Source: Neolewinella agarilytica (GTDB lineage Bacteria > Bacteroidota > Bacteroidia > Chitinophagales > Saprospiraceae). Taken from it: 64,000 nt of DNA. The notes beneath the pieces are model-generated. The model was not told where the DNA came from and searched no databases. It saw only the letters and a program-made list of their open reading frames with translations. The stretch is from assembly GCF_900110645.1 (NCBI RefSeq), contig NZ_FOFB01000005.1:214177-278176 (forward strand), given 5' to 3'. The translations under genes and the position numbers were made by a program. Within the stretch, counting starts at the first letter, position 1; every line of letters begins with the position of its first letter. Of the stretch, positions 18,289 through 26,289 are shown one piece after another.

Positions 18289-20394
18289 TTATCTCACAAA
18301 CGCAGTGGCCATTCCTCCGTCAACGTTAATTATATTTCCGGTTGTTTTGCTCAATAAGCCTACGCAGGCATATACTCCGTCAGCAATGTCCTCGGGCCGG
18401 ATGATTTCGTTTAGGAGGTTGCGCTTAGCATAGTGAGCGGGCAGTTCATCGACCGTGATGCCGTAGGCTTTTGCACGCCCTTCCGCCCATTTCCCTTCCC
18501 ATATTTTAGAGCCAATAATCACTCCGTCAGGGTTTACGGTATTGACGCGAATATGGTCTTTTCCGAGTTCTGCTGCCAGTAAACGTGCCATGTGTTGTTG
18601 GGCCGCTTTGGCGGTGCCGTAGCCAACGTTATTGGGCCCGGAAACCAAACCATTTTTGCTGGCAATACTAACGAAATCACCGCCGGTGCCTTGGTCCCGC
18701 ATAACGCGAACAGCCTCCTGAGCGAGCATGAACTGTCCTTTCACAAGGACATTTTGCAGAATGTCCCAATCTTTTTGAGTATGGTCTTCTAGCGGCTTAG
18801 AGATCGCCAGACCGGCAGAGTGAACCACAATGTCCACACCGCCAAAATTCAAAGAGGCTTTATCGAAAGCCTTCTCGATAGAGCTGGCATCAGTTACATC
18901 ACAAACGGCGAAGGTAGACTGATCGCGACCATAAGATTCATTGGCCTGCTTGAGTGCGTCTTCGTTGATGTCGGAGAGCACTACCACCGCACCTTCTGCA
19001 ACCAGCTTGTCGGCAATGGCTTTACCGATGCCACCGCCTGCACCGGTCACCAGGGCGACTTTACGGCTAAGGGGTTTCTCGGCGGGCATCCGCTGTAGTT
19101 TGGCTTCCTCCAGCAACCAGTATTCAATATCAAAAGCTTCCTGCCGCGGCAGCGCAGTGTACTCCGATATTGCTTCTGCACCGCGCATTACATTAATGGC
19201 GTTGATGTAGAATTCACTCGCTACGCGGCTGGTCTGTTTGTTCTTCGCAAAGCTAAACAGACCTACACCGGGATAAAGAATAATCACCGGGTTGGGGTCA
19301 CGCACCGCAGGGCTGTTGTCCCGCTTGTGGTCATCGTAATATTTCTGGTAGCCTTTGCGGTAATCAGCGAAGGCACCTTCCAGTTTTTCGAGGATAGCAG
19401 AGCGATCGCTCAGATCTTCGCTTGGGTCGAGATCGAGCACCAGGGGCTGGATTTTTGTCCGTAGGAAATGGTCCGGGCAGGAAGTTCCCATCGGAGCCAG
19501 GCGATCAATGTCGTGGCTGTTGATGAATTGCATGACCACATCGGTGTCCTGAAAGGTTCCAACCTGGCGCGCCTGACTGCTCGTAAGGCCACGGAGCAAT
19601 GGCATCAATTTACCAGCCTGTGCTTTACGGGCATTGGGGGCGAGACTCTTGACGCGCTGACCGCCGAATACATTGTCTCCCTGTGCTTTAACACGATCCT
19701 CAATATACTGGCTGGCCATCTCAATAACCTCCAGACTGTTCATGTAACTTTCATAACTGGTGTTTCCCCAGGTGAAAAGTCCATGGCTGCCGAGGACAAT
19801 ACCGCGGATACCAGGATTGTCCGCCAGGCACTTTTCGAGTTGAAGGCCCAGGTCGAAACCCGGCCGCTGCCAGGGAACCCACCCCATGGTGTCTCCCCAT
19901 ATTTCTTTAGTTATTTTTTCACTGTCTTTTGCAGCGGCAACGGCGATGAGCGCGTCCGGGTGCAGGTGATCAATGTGTTTAAAGGGCAGGAGGCCATGAA
20001 GTGGCGTATCGATAGAAGGCGCTTTGGACTCAAGGTCGTAGATGCAATGATTGAACAGGCCCACCATTCGGTCTTCGTCATGCAAACCACCGTACACCTT
20101 TTTAAGATTGCGCAAGCGTTCAGTGTATAGCCCTGCAATACCTTTCCGGGTAAGGGTGCCGATATCTCCACCAGAACCTTTCACCCACATGATCTCTACT
20201 TCCTCACCAGTAAGCGGATCTTTTTCAATGGTTTTACAGCTGGTGTTTCCGCCGCCATAGTTGGTGATGCGCAGGTCAGCGCCTAAAATATTGGAACGGT
20301 AAAGGAACAGTGCCACCTGGTCATCTCCCAGAGAGGCTGCATGGGCTTCGTCCCAAAGGTAATCTACGTGTTTGAAGGTGGTAGAAGTTGTCAT
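18289..20394 (-). CDS. rhaE: Bifunctional rhamnulose-1-phosphate aldolase / short-chain alcohol dehydrogenase
   Basis: Cleaves L-rhamnulose 1-phosphate to DHAP and L-lactaldehyde and, through its second domain, is expected to oxidise lactaldehyde with NAD. The N-terminal class II aldolase domain (about residues 1-430) shows GGNTSCKT and the zinc-ligand region FKHIDHLHPDALIAVAAA. The C-terminal SDR domain (about 440-701) shows VTGAGGGIGKAIADKL, the catalytic Y-G-T-A-K and the terminal NVDGGMATAFVR. This fusion is well known in Bacteroidota and other rhamnose users. It is the first gene of the rha operon; a pentamer-type operator lies 71-86 bp upstream. Confidence 0.93.
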   Translation of the reverse strand: MTTSTTFKHVDYLWDEAHAASLGDDQVALFLYRSNILGADLRITNYGGGNTSCKTIEKDPLTGEEVEIMWVKGSGGDIGTLTRKGIAGLYTERLRNLKKVYGGLHDEDRMVGLFNHCIYDLESKAPSIDTPLHGLLPFKHIDHLHPDALIAVAAAKDSEKITKEIWGDTMGWVPWQRPGFDLGLQLEKCLADNPGIRGIVLGSHGLFTWGNTSYESYMNSLEVIEMASQYIEDRVKAQGDNVFGGQRVKSLAPNARKAQAGKLMPLLRGLTSSQARQVGTFQDTDVVMQFINSHDIDRLAPMGTSCPDHFLRTKIQPLVLDLDPSEDLSDRSAILEKLEGAFADYRKGYQKYYDDHKRDNSPAVRDPNPVIILYPGVGLFSFAKNKQTSRVASEFYINAINVMRGAEAISEYTALPRQEAFDIEYWLLEEAKLQRMPAEKPLSRKVALVTGAGGGIGKAIADKLVAEGAVVVLSDINEDALKQANESYGRDQSTFAVCDVTDASSIEKAFDKASLNFGGVDIVVHSAGLAISKPLEDHTQKDWDILQNVLVKGQFMLAQEAVRVMRDQGTGGDFVSIASKNGLVSGPNNVGYGTAKAAQQHMARLLAAELGKDHIRVNTVNPDGVIIGSKIWEGKWAEGRAKAYGITVDELPAHYAKRNLLNEIIRPEDIADGVYACVGLLSKTTGNIINVDGGMATAFVR

Positions 20395-20464
20395 TAGCGG
20401 AGGATGTTATATTTTTGCATAATTCTTAATTATCGCTAAGTTAAGAAGGGCTATAGGCAAGAGG

Positions 20465-20480
20465 TGTCCTGTACCATCCC
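20465..20480 (+). promoter_or_regulatory. Shared pentamer-repeat operator candidate, rhaE/gntR divergent region (site 2)
   Basis: TGTCC-TGTAC-CATCC-C; read on the rhaE-sense strand it ends TACAGGACA, exactly as in site 1 at 1907. It lies 71 bp ahead of the rhaE start and about 150 bp ahead of the divergent GntR-type regulator, the likely binder. A nearby AT-rich inverted repeat TTCTTAA/TTAAGAA (20423-20447) may belong to the rhaE promoter. Confidence 0.6.
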
Positions 20481-20584
20481 GGAAGGTGAGGATGTTTTTT
20501 GGCTGCTCTTCTGAAGGTTGTTTGCTTTTCTTCATTCCTCGCGAAGAAATTTACCTGATCAACAATTATTTTAAGTTAAATTCT

Positions 20585-20604
20585 ACAGAATAGACATATT
20601 CTGT
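20585..20604. promoter_or_regulatory. Palindrome just upstream of the GntR regulator
   Basis: ACAGAATA and TATTCTGT form perfect 8-bp inverted arms around a 4-base spacer. The site ends 23 bp before the ATG of the GntR-type regulator, a position that suits autoregulation or a start-site block. Confidence 0.45.
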
Positions 20605-20627
20605 CACCGATTTTCTCAAATGCCAGT

Positions 20628-21674
20628 ATGGAAATATTGAAACACATTACCATTGATGAAGACTCAAGAACACCAAAATATCGTCAAATTGTAGACAGCA
20701 TTATAGAAAATATTGGTACGGGTAAACTCAAGATAAATGAGAAAATCCCTTCCATAAATATGTTGAGCGAAGAGTTTTCCCTTTCGCGTGACACGGTGGA
20801 GAAAGCGTACAACATCCTGAAGGAACGAAGGATAATCACTTCCGTAAAGGGAAAAGGTTTTTACGTCGTCAAAACACCACTGATCTCTAAGCTTAATGTC
20901 TTGTTCCTCATCAATAAGTTGAGCGCTTACAAGATGAGAATCTACAATTCCTTCATTGCTGCCATCGCCGAAGAAGCTCATACTGAGCTTAATATATACC
21001 ATTGCGACGAGTCTTTATTTCTAAAACTCCTTAGCAAGGCAGAGAAGTCTTATGACTTTTATGTGATTATGCCTCATTTCAAGACCAATTCATTAAAGCA
21101 CGCCAGTACAACAGACGAGGTTTCCAAAGCACTGAACGCAATTCCGGCACACAAACTTTTAATTCTGGACAACTACCTGCAGGGCCTCGAAAAGAAGTGT
21201 GCTCAATTGTACCAGGACTTCGAAAATGATATATACGAAGCCCTTATTCAGGGGCAAGACAAAATATCCCGCTATAAAAAACTGGTTATCGCCTATCCTT
21301 CTAACTCAGTTTACCCCTATCCTAAGCGTATTCTTCATGGGTTTCGAAAGTTTTGTGTTGAAGCTAAGATGCCCTTTGCCGTAATTGAAGAAATTGAAGA
21401 AGATATGCCACTTGAACCTGGCAGTCTCTACCTTACTATTCCGGAAACAGATCTTGTTAACGTTACTAAGGCTGCTCGTGACCAGGGCTTGATCTTGGGC
21501 AAAGACGTCGGAATTATGTCTTATAATGAAACACCCCTTAAAGAGCTTTTGGGCATTACTACTATATCAACTGATTTTTCGGAAATGGGAAGAATGGCAG
21601 CTGAGATGATAATAAATAAGCGACAGGAAGAGGTGAAAAATCCGTTTACGCTGCTTGACCGGGATTCGTTGTAA
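20628..21674 (+). CDS. GntR-family regulator with LacI-type ligand-binding domain (rhamnose regulator candidate)
   Basis: A sugar-sensing transcription factor. The N-terminal winged helix (about residues 10-80, KIPSINMLSEEFSLSRDTVE then ITSVKGKGFYV) is followed by a periplasmic-binding-protein-like sensor domain (about 85-345) ending in DVGIMSYNETPLKELLG and ISTDFSEMGRMAAEMI, as in LacI sensors. Such GntR-LacI hybrids control sugar operons in Bacteroidota. It is divergent from the rhaE-rhaI-rhaB operon, so rhamnose or a rhamnose phosphate is the likely signal. It is the best candidate to bind the pentamer sites at 1907, 20465, 24645 and 60859; that link is inferred. Confidence 0.88.
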   Translation: MEILKHITIDEDSRTPKYRQIVDSIIENIGTGKLKINEKIPSINMLSEEFSLSRDTVEKAYNILKERRIITSVKGKGFYVVKTPLISKLNVLFLINKLSAYKMRIYNSFIAAIAEEAHTELNIYHCDESLFLKLLSKAEKSYDFYVIMPHFKTNSLKHASTTDEVSKALNAIPAHKLLILDNYLQGLEKKCAQLYQDFENDIYEALIQGQDKISRYKKLVIAYPSNSVYPYPKRILHGFRKFCVEAKMPFAVIEEIEEDMPLEPGSLYLTIPETDLVNVTKAARDQGLILGKDVGIMSYNETPLKELLGITTISTDFSEMGRMAAEMIINKRQEEVKNPFTLLDRDSL

Positions 21675-21686
21675 ACTGACCTGTAA

Positions 21687-21723
21687 GGTAGACTATCGAA
21701 AAATAGACCTGACCCATTTTTTT
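21687..21723 (+). terminator. Weak rho-independent terminator candidate after the GntR gene
   Basis: A short stem GGT-CTAT/ATAG-ACC with a three-base bulge and a CGAAAA loop is followed, after TGACCCA, by seven T (21717-21723). The gene converges with GH78, whose stop is at 21729. Confidence 0.35.
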
Positions 21724-21728
21724 ATCGG

Positions 21729-24599
21729 CTACAGCTCAAACGAAACGGTGTAAACACCAGACCCGAGAGTTAAAGAATCCATTGGTGATGGAGCAAAAGT
21801 ATCCTTTTTCCACTCCGTACCATTTACCTTAACAGTACCTGCTTTGGCTGCTGTGAGCGGTAATATCGCAGATGTATTAAACGGAATCGAAAGCTTCATA
21901 GAAAAAGAATCGCCTTCCTTTCTCCAATTATTTTTAATTAAACCGTAAGGTGATTGAATTTCCGCATCTGCATAGTTAATTGTTTTTGGTATTATAGGGT
22001 CGATGACAAACTGCTTGTATCCGGGATCGGCAATCATTGGCCTGATGCCTCCAAGCCGCTCATGAAAGTAAGCGGCAAATCCGCTGTGCATCGGGTGGTT
22101 AAGTGAGTTGCCGAATTCTATATTCTCTGACCAGTCCCACTGCCGCTCGGGCCAGGTAGTAAAACCGGTATGTAATACGAAAGCCTGACTGGGAAAGTCA
22201 GGGTGTGTTAATACACTGTATGCAAGATCAGCCATGCCGTGGTCACTAAGTACGGAATACAAGTACCGATTACCGTGAATACCAACGGTATGATGTCCGC
22301 TATTGACCACATCGATGTCATAAACAAGGCCATTCACTACATTTTCTTCTTCCTCTTCGGGCACCAGGCCAAACTGAAGGGCCATCACTGTTGCCGTCTG
22401 GCTCCCATACCAGGAGTAATTGGTTCCTGCCACTTGCTCCAGATATACACGGTTAAAGGCTGTATGTAAAGATTCTATCTCGCTGTCCAGAAAACCAGCA
22501 TATTCTTTTTCGCCCATTACCTCTGAAAACGCTCTCATAACCTTGAGAATATCATAGAAGTAGGCAGTAGCTGAAACTACGGGGTGACATTCCATAGCAG
22601 AAGGATTGGACTTGCGATCCCAGCGCGGCGGACACCAGTCCCCCATTCCGTTTTCGATAATTCCATCAGCGTTTCTGAAACTCAGGTAGTAAGCCGTGAG
22701 CTGTTTCATGTCAGCGTAATATTCCGAGACGATTTGCTCATTACCATAATGAAGATAATGATACCAGGGTAGGTAAATTGCGGCAATTCCCCAATCAAGC
22801 TTTGCGATAGTCGACGTACGCCGGCCGGGGGCGATCATCGTCGGAACGCTGAATTTGTTTTTATCGTTTCCTCCTTTTACTGACCTGAACTGCGTTCGGA
22901 TATCGTTCATATATTTTTCATAAAAAGCCGCTACATCGTAGTTATAAAGAATGAACTCCGCAGTGGCGTGGGCATCTCCCAGCCATCCACATTTTTCACG
23001 CTGCGGGCAATCTTCCGGGATGCCGTGCAAATTGTCAATAACGGTCCATTTACTTACTTCAGCCATTCGGTTTACCAGGGAGTCAGAACATTGGAAAGAG
23101 CCAGTCTCCCGGACATCTGTACTCACCAGAAAGGCCGTAAAGTCATCTTTTTCGGGTCGGCGGCTTATGCCGGTTATTTCTGCGTAGCGAAAGCCATGGT
23201 AGGTAAAACCTGGCTCCCATGTTTCTCGTTCATTGCTTCCACATACATAAATTAGTTGTTGAGACAGCCCACTGGCACCTCCCCCTGTAGAACCCAGATG
23301 GATTGCGTTCCCGCTTCTTTTCAGGGCTTCCGTGAGCTGAAGCTGAACTTTAGTACCCTCACTTTCTTTTACACTCATGCGAATCCAGCCGGCGATGTTT
23401 TGACCAAAGTCCAGAATCCAGTTACCATTTTCACCCCTGAATATTTCCCGGGGCTTTAATGCTTTTATTTTTCTAATCGGCGGGATTACCTGAGGTACTA
23501 TTGTTCCCACTACCGGTGTAGTAATTTTCACCTTCTGATAAATGTTGTCATCGAAGTCGTTCTCATGCCAACCTTGCTGTTCAAAACGGGCATCATAAGT
23601 CTCGCCGCCGTAGATATTGTCGAATACGATTGGCCCGGGTATAGATTTCCACTTCGAGTCCGTAACGATTGAGCCTGTTGTCCCATCTTCATAGATTAAC
23701 TTAAGCGTCATCCGGACGGCCGGCGGTCCGTAAGCCAGGCTTTTAGCGGATTCCGGATCTCTCCTGAAAGCAAGATTTTGACCATAAAAGCCACTACCCA
23801 GCTTTATACCAAGTGTATTTTGGTTTACTAGTAACTCCTCTTTTGCGTCCAGAACAACGTAGTAAGAAGTTTTGTCGTAGTTAGACGGTGCCGGATCCAA
23901 CACCTGGTCTCCAATTTTTTTTCCGTTCAGGTAAAGCTCGTAATATCCCAGGCCCACAATATAAGCCCTAGCACTAGCGATTTTCTTTTTTACCTCAAAG
24001 GTGCGCCTGAAATAACCGGCAGGAAAACTGCTCACCTGAACGGGCTCTTTCATAGCACCGGTTTGGAAAAACCGGAAGCGGTGCTCTGATGTCCTTTCAT
24101 CTGTCGGTACGGTAATCCACTGTGCGTCATCCCAGTCGGCCTCTCCCCCTAATCCGGTAGTAAAGAATTGTACCGGCGACCAGGCTGAGGCCACATCAGC
24201 TTCATCCCATATTTTTACTTTCCAATTGTATCGGCGCCCGGCAGCCAGTGCCGGGCCCTCAAATAAATTATGAGTGGTACTGGTTGATAATAATTTTCCG
24301 GAATCCCATACATCCCCCTCGTCTTTTGCTAATAATTCCGGACTGGAGGCCACCAATACCCGAAAGGCGGTTTGCTGCCGATTGTAGCCTGTTGCTTTCA
24401 CTACCCATGAAAACTGCGGACGATCTCCGGCAATAACCTGTGGGTTCTCCTCATAATTACACAGCAATCGCTCGAATACAATAGCTTCCTGAGCACTATA
24501 AGCCGCGGCCCAATGGCCTGTGTCAGCAATTTTTCCGGCGCGGCCGCAGGTGCAAAGGAGTAGTAGAAAGAGCAGGGGGAGGAATAAGTTCTTTGGCAT
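21729..24599 (-). CDS. GH78 family alpha-L-rhamnosidase lipoprotein (copy 1)
   Basis: An inverting exo-rhamnosidase. A lipoprotein signal (LLLLCTCGRAG) leads into an N-terminal fibronectin-like domain (NPQVIAGDRPQFSWVV), a jelly-roll rhamnosidase-N domain (GYYELYLNGKKIGDQVLDPA), then the concanavalin-like domain (WILDFGQNIAGW) and the (alpha/alpha)6 barrel. The general-acid region EDCPQREKCGWLGDAHA is near residue 535 and the C-terminal histidine region NHPMHSGFA near 830. The 956 residues are typical. The lipobox cysteine and the next six residues are encoded by a copy of the interspersed GC-rich repeat. It is divergent from a sulfatase and has pentamer site 3 in its promoter. Confidence 0.92.
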   Translation of the reverse strand: MPKNLFLPLLFLLLLCTCGRAGKIADTGHWAAAYSAQEAIVFERLLCNYEENPQVIAGDRPQFSWVVKATGYNRQQTAFRVLVASSPELLAKDEGDVWDSGKLLSTSTTHNLFEGPALAAGRRYNWKVKIWDEADVASAWSPVQFFTTGLGGEADWDDAQWITVPTDERTSEHRFRFFQTGAMKEPVQVSSFPAGYFRRTFEVKKKIASARAYIVGLGYYELYLNGKKIGDQVLDPAPSNYDKTSYYVVLDAKEELLVNQNTLGIKLGSGFYGQNLAFRRDPESAKSLAYGPPAVRMTLKLIYEDGTTGSIVTDSKWKSIPGPIVFDNIYGGETYDARFEQQGWHENDFDDNIYQKVKITTPVVGTIVPQVIPPIRKIKALKPREIFRGENGNWILDFGQNIAGWIRMSVKESEGTKVQLQLTEALKRSGNAIHLGSTGGGASGLSQQLIYVCGSNERETWEPGFTYHGFRYAEITGISRRPEKDDFTAFLVSTDVRETGSFQCSDSLVNRMAEVSKWTVIDNLHGIPEDCPQREKCGWLGDAHATAEFILYNYDVAAFYEKYMNDIRTQFRSVKGGNDKNKFSVPTMIAPGRRTSTIAKLDWGIAAIYLPWYHYLHYGNEQIVSEYYADMKQLTAYYLSFRNADGIIENGMGDWCPPRWDRKSNPSAMECHPVVSATAYFYDILKVMRAFSEVMGEKEYAGFLDSEIESLHTAFNRVYLEQVAGTNYSWYGSQTATVMALQFGLVPEEEEENVVNGLVYDIDVVNSGHHTVGIHGNRYLYSVLSDHGMADLAYSVLTHPDFPSQAFVLHTGFTTWPERQWDWSENIEFGNSLNHPMHSGFAAYFHERLGGIRPMIADPGYKQFVIDPIIPKTINYADAEIQSPYGLIKNNWRKEGDSFSMKLSIPFNTSAILPLTAAKAGTVKVNGTEWKKDTFAPSPMDSLTLGSGVYTVSFEL
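24537..24580 (+). repeat. GC-rich interspersed repeat, copy 3 (inside GH78 signal peptide)
   Basis: GGCGCGGCCGCAGGTGCAAA at 24537-24556 followed after 14 bases by AGCAGGGGG (24571-24579). It lies antisense within the GH78 gene and encodes the lipobox region C-T-C-G-R-A-G. Confidence 0.85.
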
Positions 24600-24644
24600 T
24601 GATCGGACGATTTGCCGAAAACTAAGACCCTCTGAAAAAGAAAG

Positions 24645-24662
24645 TGTCCTGTTCTGTACTGG
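24645..24662 (+). promoter_or_regulatory. Shared pentamer-repeat operator candidate, GH78/sulfatase divergent region (site 3)
   Basis: TGTCC-TGTTC-TGTAC-TGG; on the GH78-sense strand it reads CAGTACAGAACAGGACA, which matches the susC site at 1907 in 16 of 17 bases. It lies 46 bp ahead of the GH78 start and may also serve the divergent sulfatase at 24818. Confidence 0.65.
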
Positions 24663-24817
24663 CGAGCGTCTATGACAAATAACCCCGGGATATCGTATAA
24701 AGGATACACACTTCGTTTCGTCCTACCTCTGTTTTGCTTTGAATAACTATAAATTAGCATCTACGATTTTGCCTCCGTTGAACCTGGCAAAGTATTCAGA
24801 TTATTAAAAATGACTCC

Positions 24818-26251
24818 ATGCTTCCAATACACCACTCCGTCTTGTTATTGACAATCTGCTTATTGGTCTCTACTTGTGCAAATAGCGATACCGTTTCCCG
24901 CCAGGAACGTCCCAATATAGTCCTCATTGTAGCTGATGACATGGGGTGGGCGGACCCCGCCTACATGGGGAATACCCTCTATCAAACCCCTCACCTGGAT
25001 CGCCTGAGCAAGACCTGTGTAAATTTCACCCAGGCCTACGCGGGCGCATCGAACTGTGCGCCTAGCCGTTCGGCGATGCTCAGTGGATTATGGTCACAAC
25101 GAACGGGAGTCTATACCGTAAGCCCCTCTGCACGGGGCGACAAACGGCACCGAAGACTCGTGCCGATCGTGAATACCCCTTTTCCGCCCGATTCTCTGGA
25201 GTTACTGCCGCAGTTTCTGCAACGGCAAGGGTACAGGACGGGAAACTTCGGGAAATACCACATTGGGGAAGACCCCTTAGCCCGCGGGTTTGACCGCAAT
25301 GTAGCGGGTAGCAAGTGGGGCTACCCAAAGGGGGGCTACTTTAGCCCCTTTCCGATGCCGAACATAAAAGATGGTCCCGAGGGCCAATACCTGACTGACC
25401 GACTCGGAGATGAGGCCGTCCGCTTCATCCAGGAGGAGTCTGGCCAAGGATCTTTTTTCCTTTACCTTCCTTTCTATTCCGTCCACACCCCGATTCAGGC
25501 ACCGGATTCTATGGTTCAGCGATACATCGGTCGGCCGGGCATTACCGGTAAAGAACACGCAACCTACGCTGCTATGATGGAGGCGCTGGATCGAAATGTA
25601 GGTAAGGTCCTAGCTGAACTCGCCGCCCGAAGGCTGGAAGAAAACACCATAATCATCTTTACTTCTGACAACGGGGGCGTAGATAAAATTTCTGATCAAT
25701 ACCCACTGCGCGCTGGTAAAGGTGCTTATTATGAAGGCGGCACCCGCGTCCCGCTACTGATCGGTTGGCCGGGAACAATTTCCCCAAGAGTAGATGAAAC
25801 TCCCGTTATTAACCTCGACTTCTACCCTACTCTGGCCTCATTAACCGACCTGGAAGCTCCCGCTCAACCGCTGGACGGTACCAACCTGAGCGAGTTGCTG
25901 TTGAACCAAAAGCCCCTCGCCTCCCGCAACTTGTATTGGCATTTCCCCATCTACCTGGAGGCCTACCGAAAAAATGGTGCAGAAAGCCGCGATCCGCTAT
26001 TCCGAACCCGCCCCGGCAGCAGTATGCTTGCGGGAAAATGGAAACTTCACGAATACTTCGAAGATGGCGGTATTGAGCTTTACGACCTGTCCACAGATCG
26101 GGGTGAACAGAATGATTTATCTGATGTCTTTCCTGGCGTACGCGACTCTTTGCGTGCAGCATTACAAAGCTGGCGGCAAACGACTGACGCGCCGGTGCCT
26201 ACTGTGCTAAATCCTCATTTTGATCCGGAACTCCCAGCTGCAGGGAGCTGA
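24818..26251 (+). CDS. S1 family sulfatase lipoprotein
   Basis: Predicted to hydrolyse sulfate esters on the polysaccharide or its oligomers, in the periplasm or at the outer membrane. A lipoprotein signal (LVSTC, cysteine 20) precedes the sulfatase domain: metal-binding VADDMGW, the maturation signature CAPSRSAMLSG with the cysteine at residue 80 that becomes formylglycine, GKYHIGE, HTPIQAP and TSDNGG. The C-terminal subdomain carries LAGKWKLHEYF. Length 477 is normal. It is the only plus-strand enzyme in the central cluster and converges with the 638-residue lipoprotein. The exact S1 subfamily and the sulfate position cannot be told by eye. Confidence 0.9.
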   Translation: MLPIHHSVLLLTICLLVSTCANSDTVSRQERPNIVLIVADDMGWADPAYMGNTLYQTPHLDRLSKTCVNFTQAYAGASNCAPSRSAMLSGLWSQRTGVYTVSPSARGDKRHRRLVPIVNTPFPPDSLELLPQFLQRQGYRTGNFGKYHIGEDPLARGFDRNVAGSKWGYPKGGYFSPFPMPNIKDGPEGQYLTDRLGDEAVRFIQEESGQGSFFLYLPFYSVHTPIQAPDSMVQRYIGRPGITGKEHATYAAMMEALDRNVGKVLAELAARRLEENTIIIFTSDNGGVDKISDQYPLRAGKGAYYEGGTRVPLLIGWPGTISPRVDETPVINLDFYPTLASLTDLEAPAQPLDGTNLSELLLNQKPLASRNLYWHFPIYLEAYRKNGAESRDPLFRTRPGSSMLAGKWKLHEYFEDGGIELYDLSTDRGEQNDLSDVFPGVRDSLRAALQSWRQTTDAPVPTVLNPHFDPELPAAGS

Positions 26252-26289
26252 TTTGAGTTGAAGAAAGATATTTTCAGGCAATGAGACCA

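Noticed and set aside
25231..25246. Possible fifth pentamer operator (GGGTACAGGAC)
   Set aside because: It lies inside the sulfatase coding sequence, lacks the flanking pentamers and is not near a promoter.
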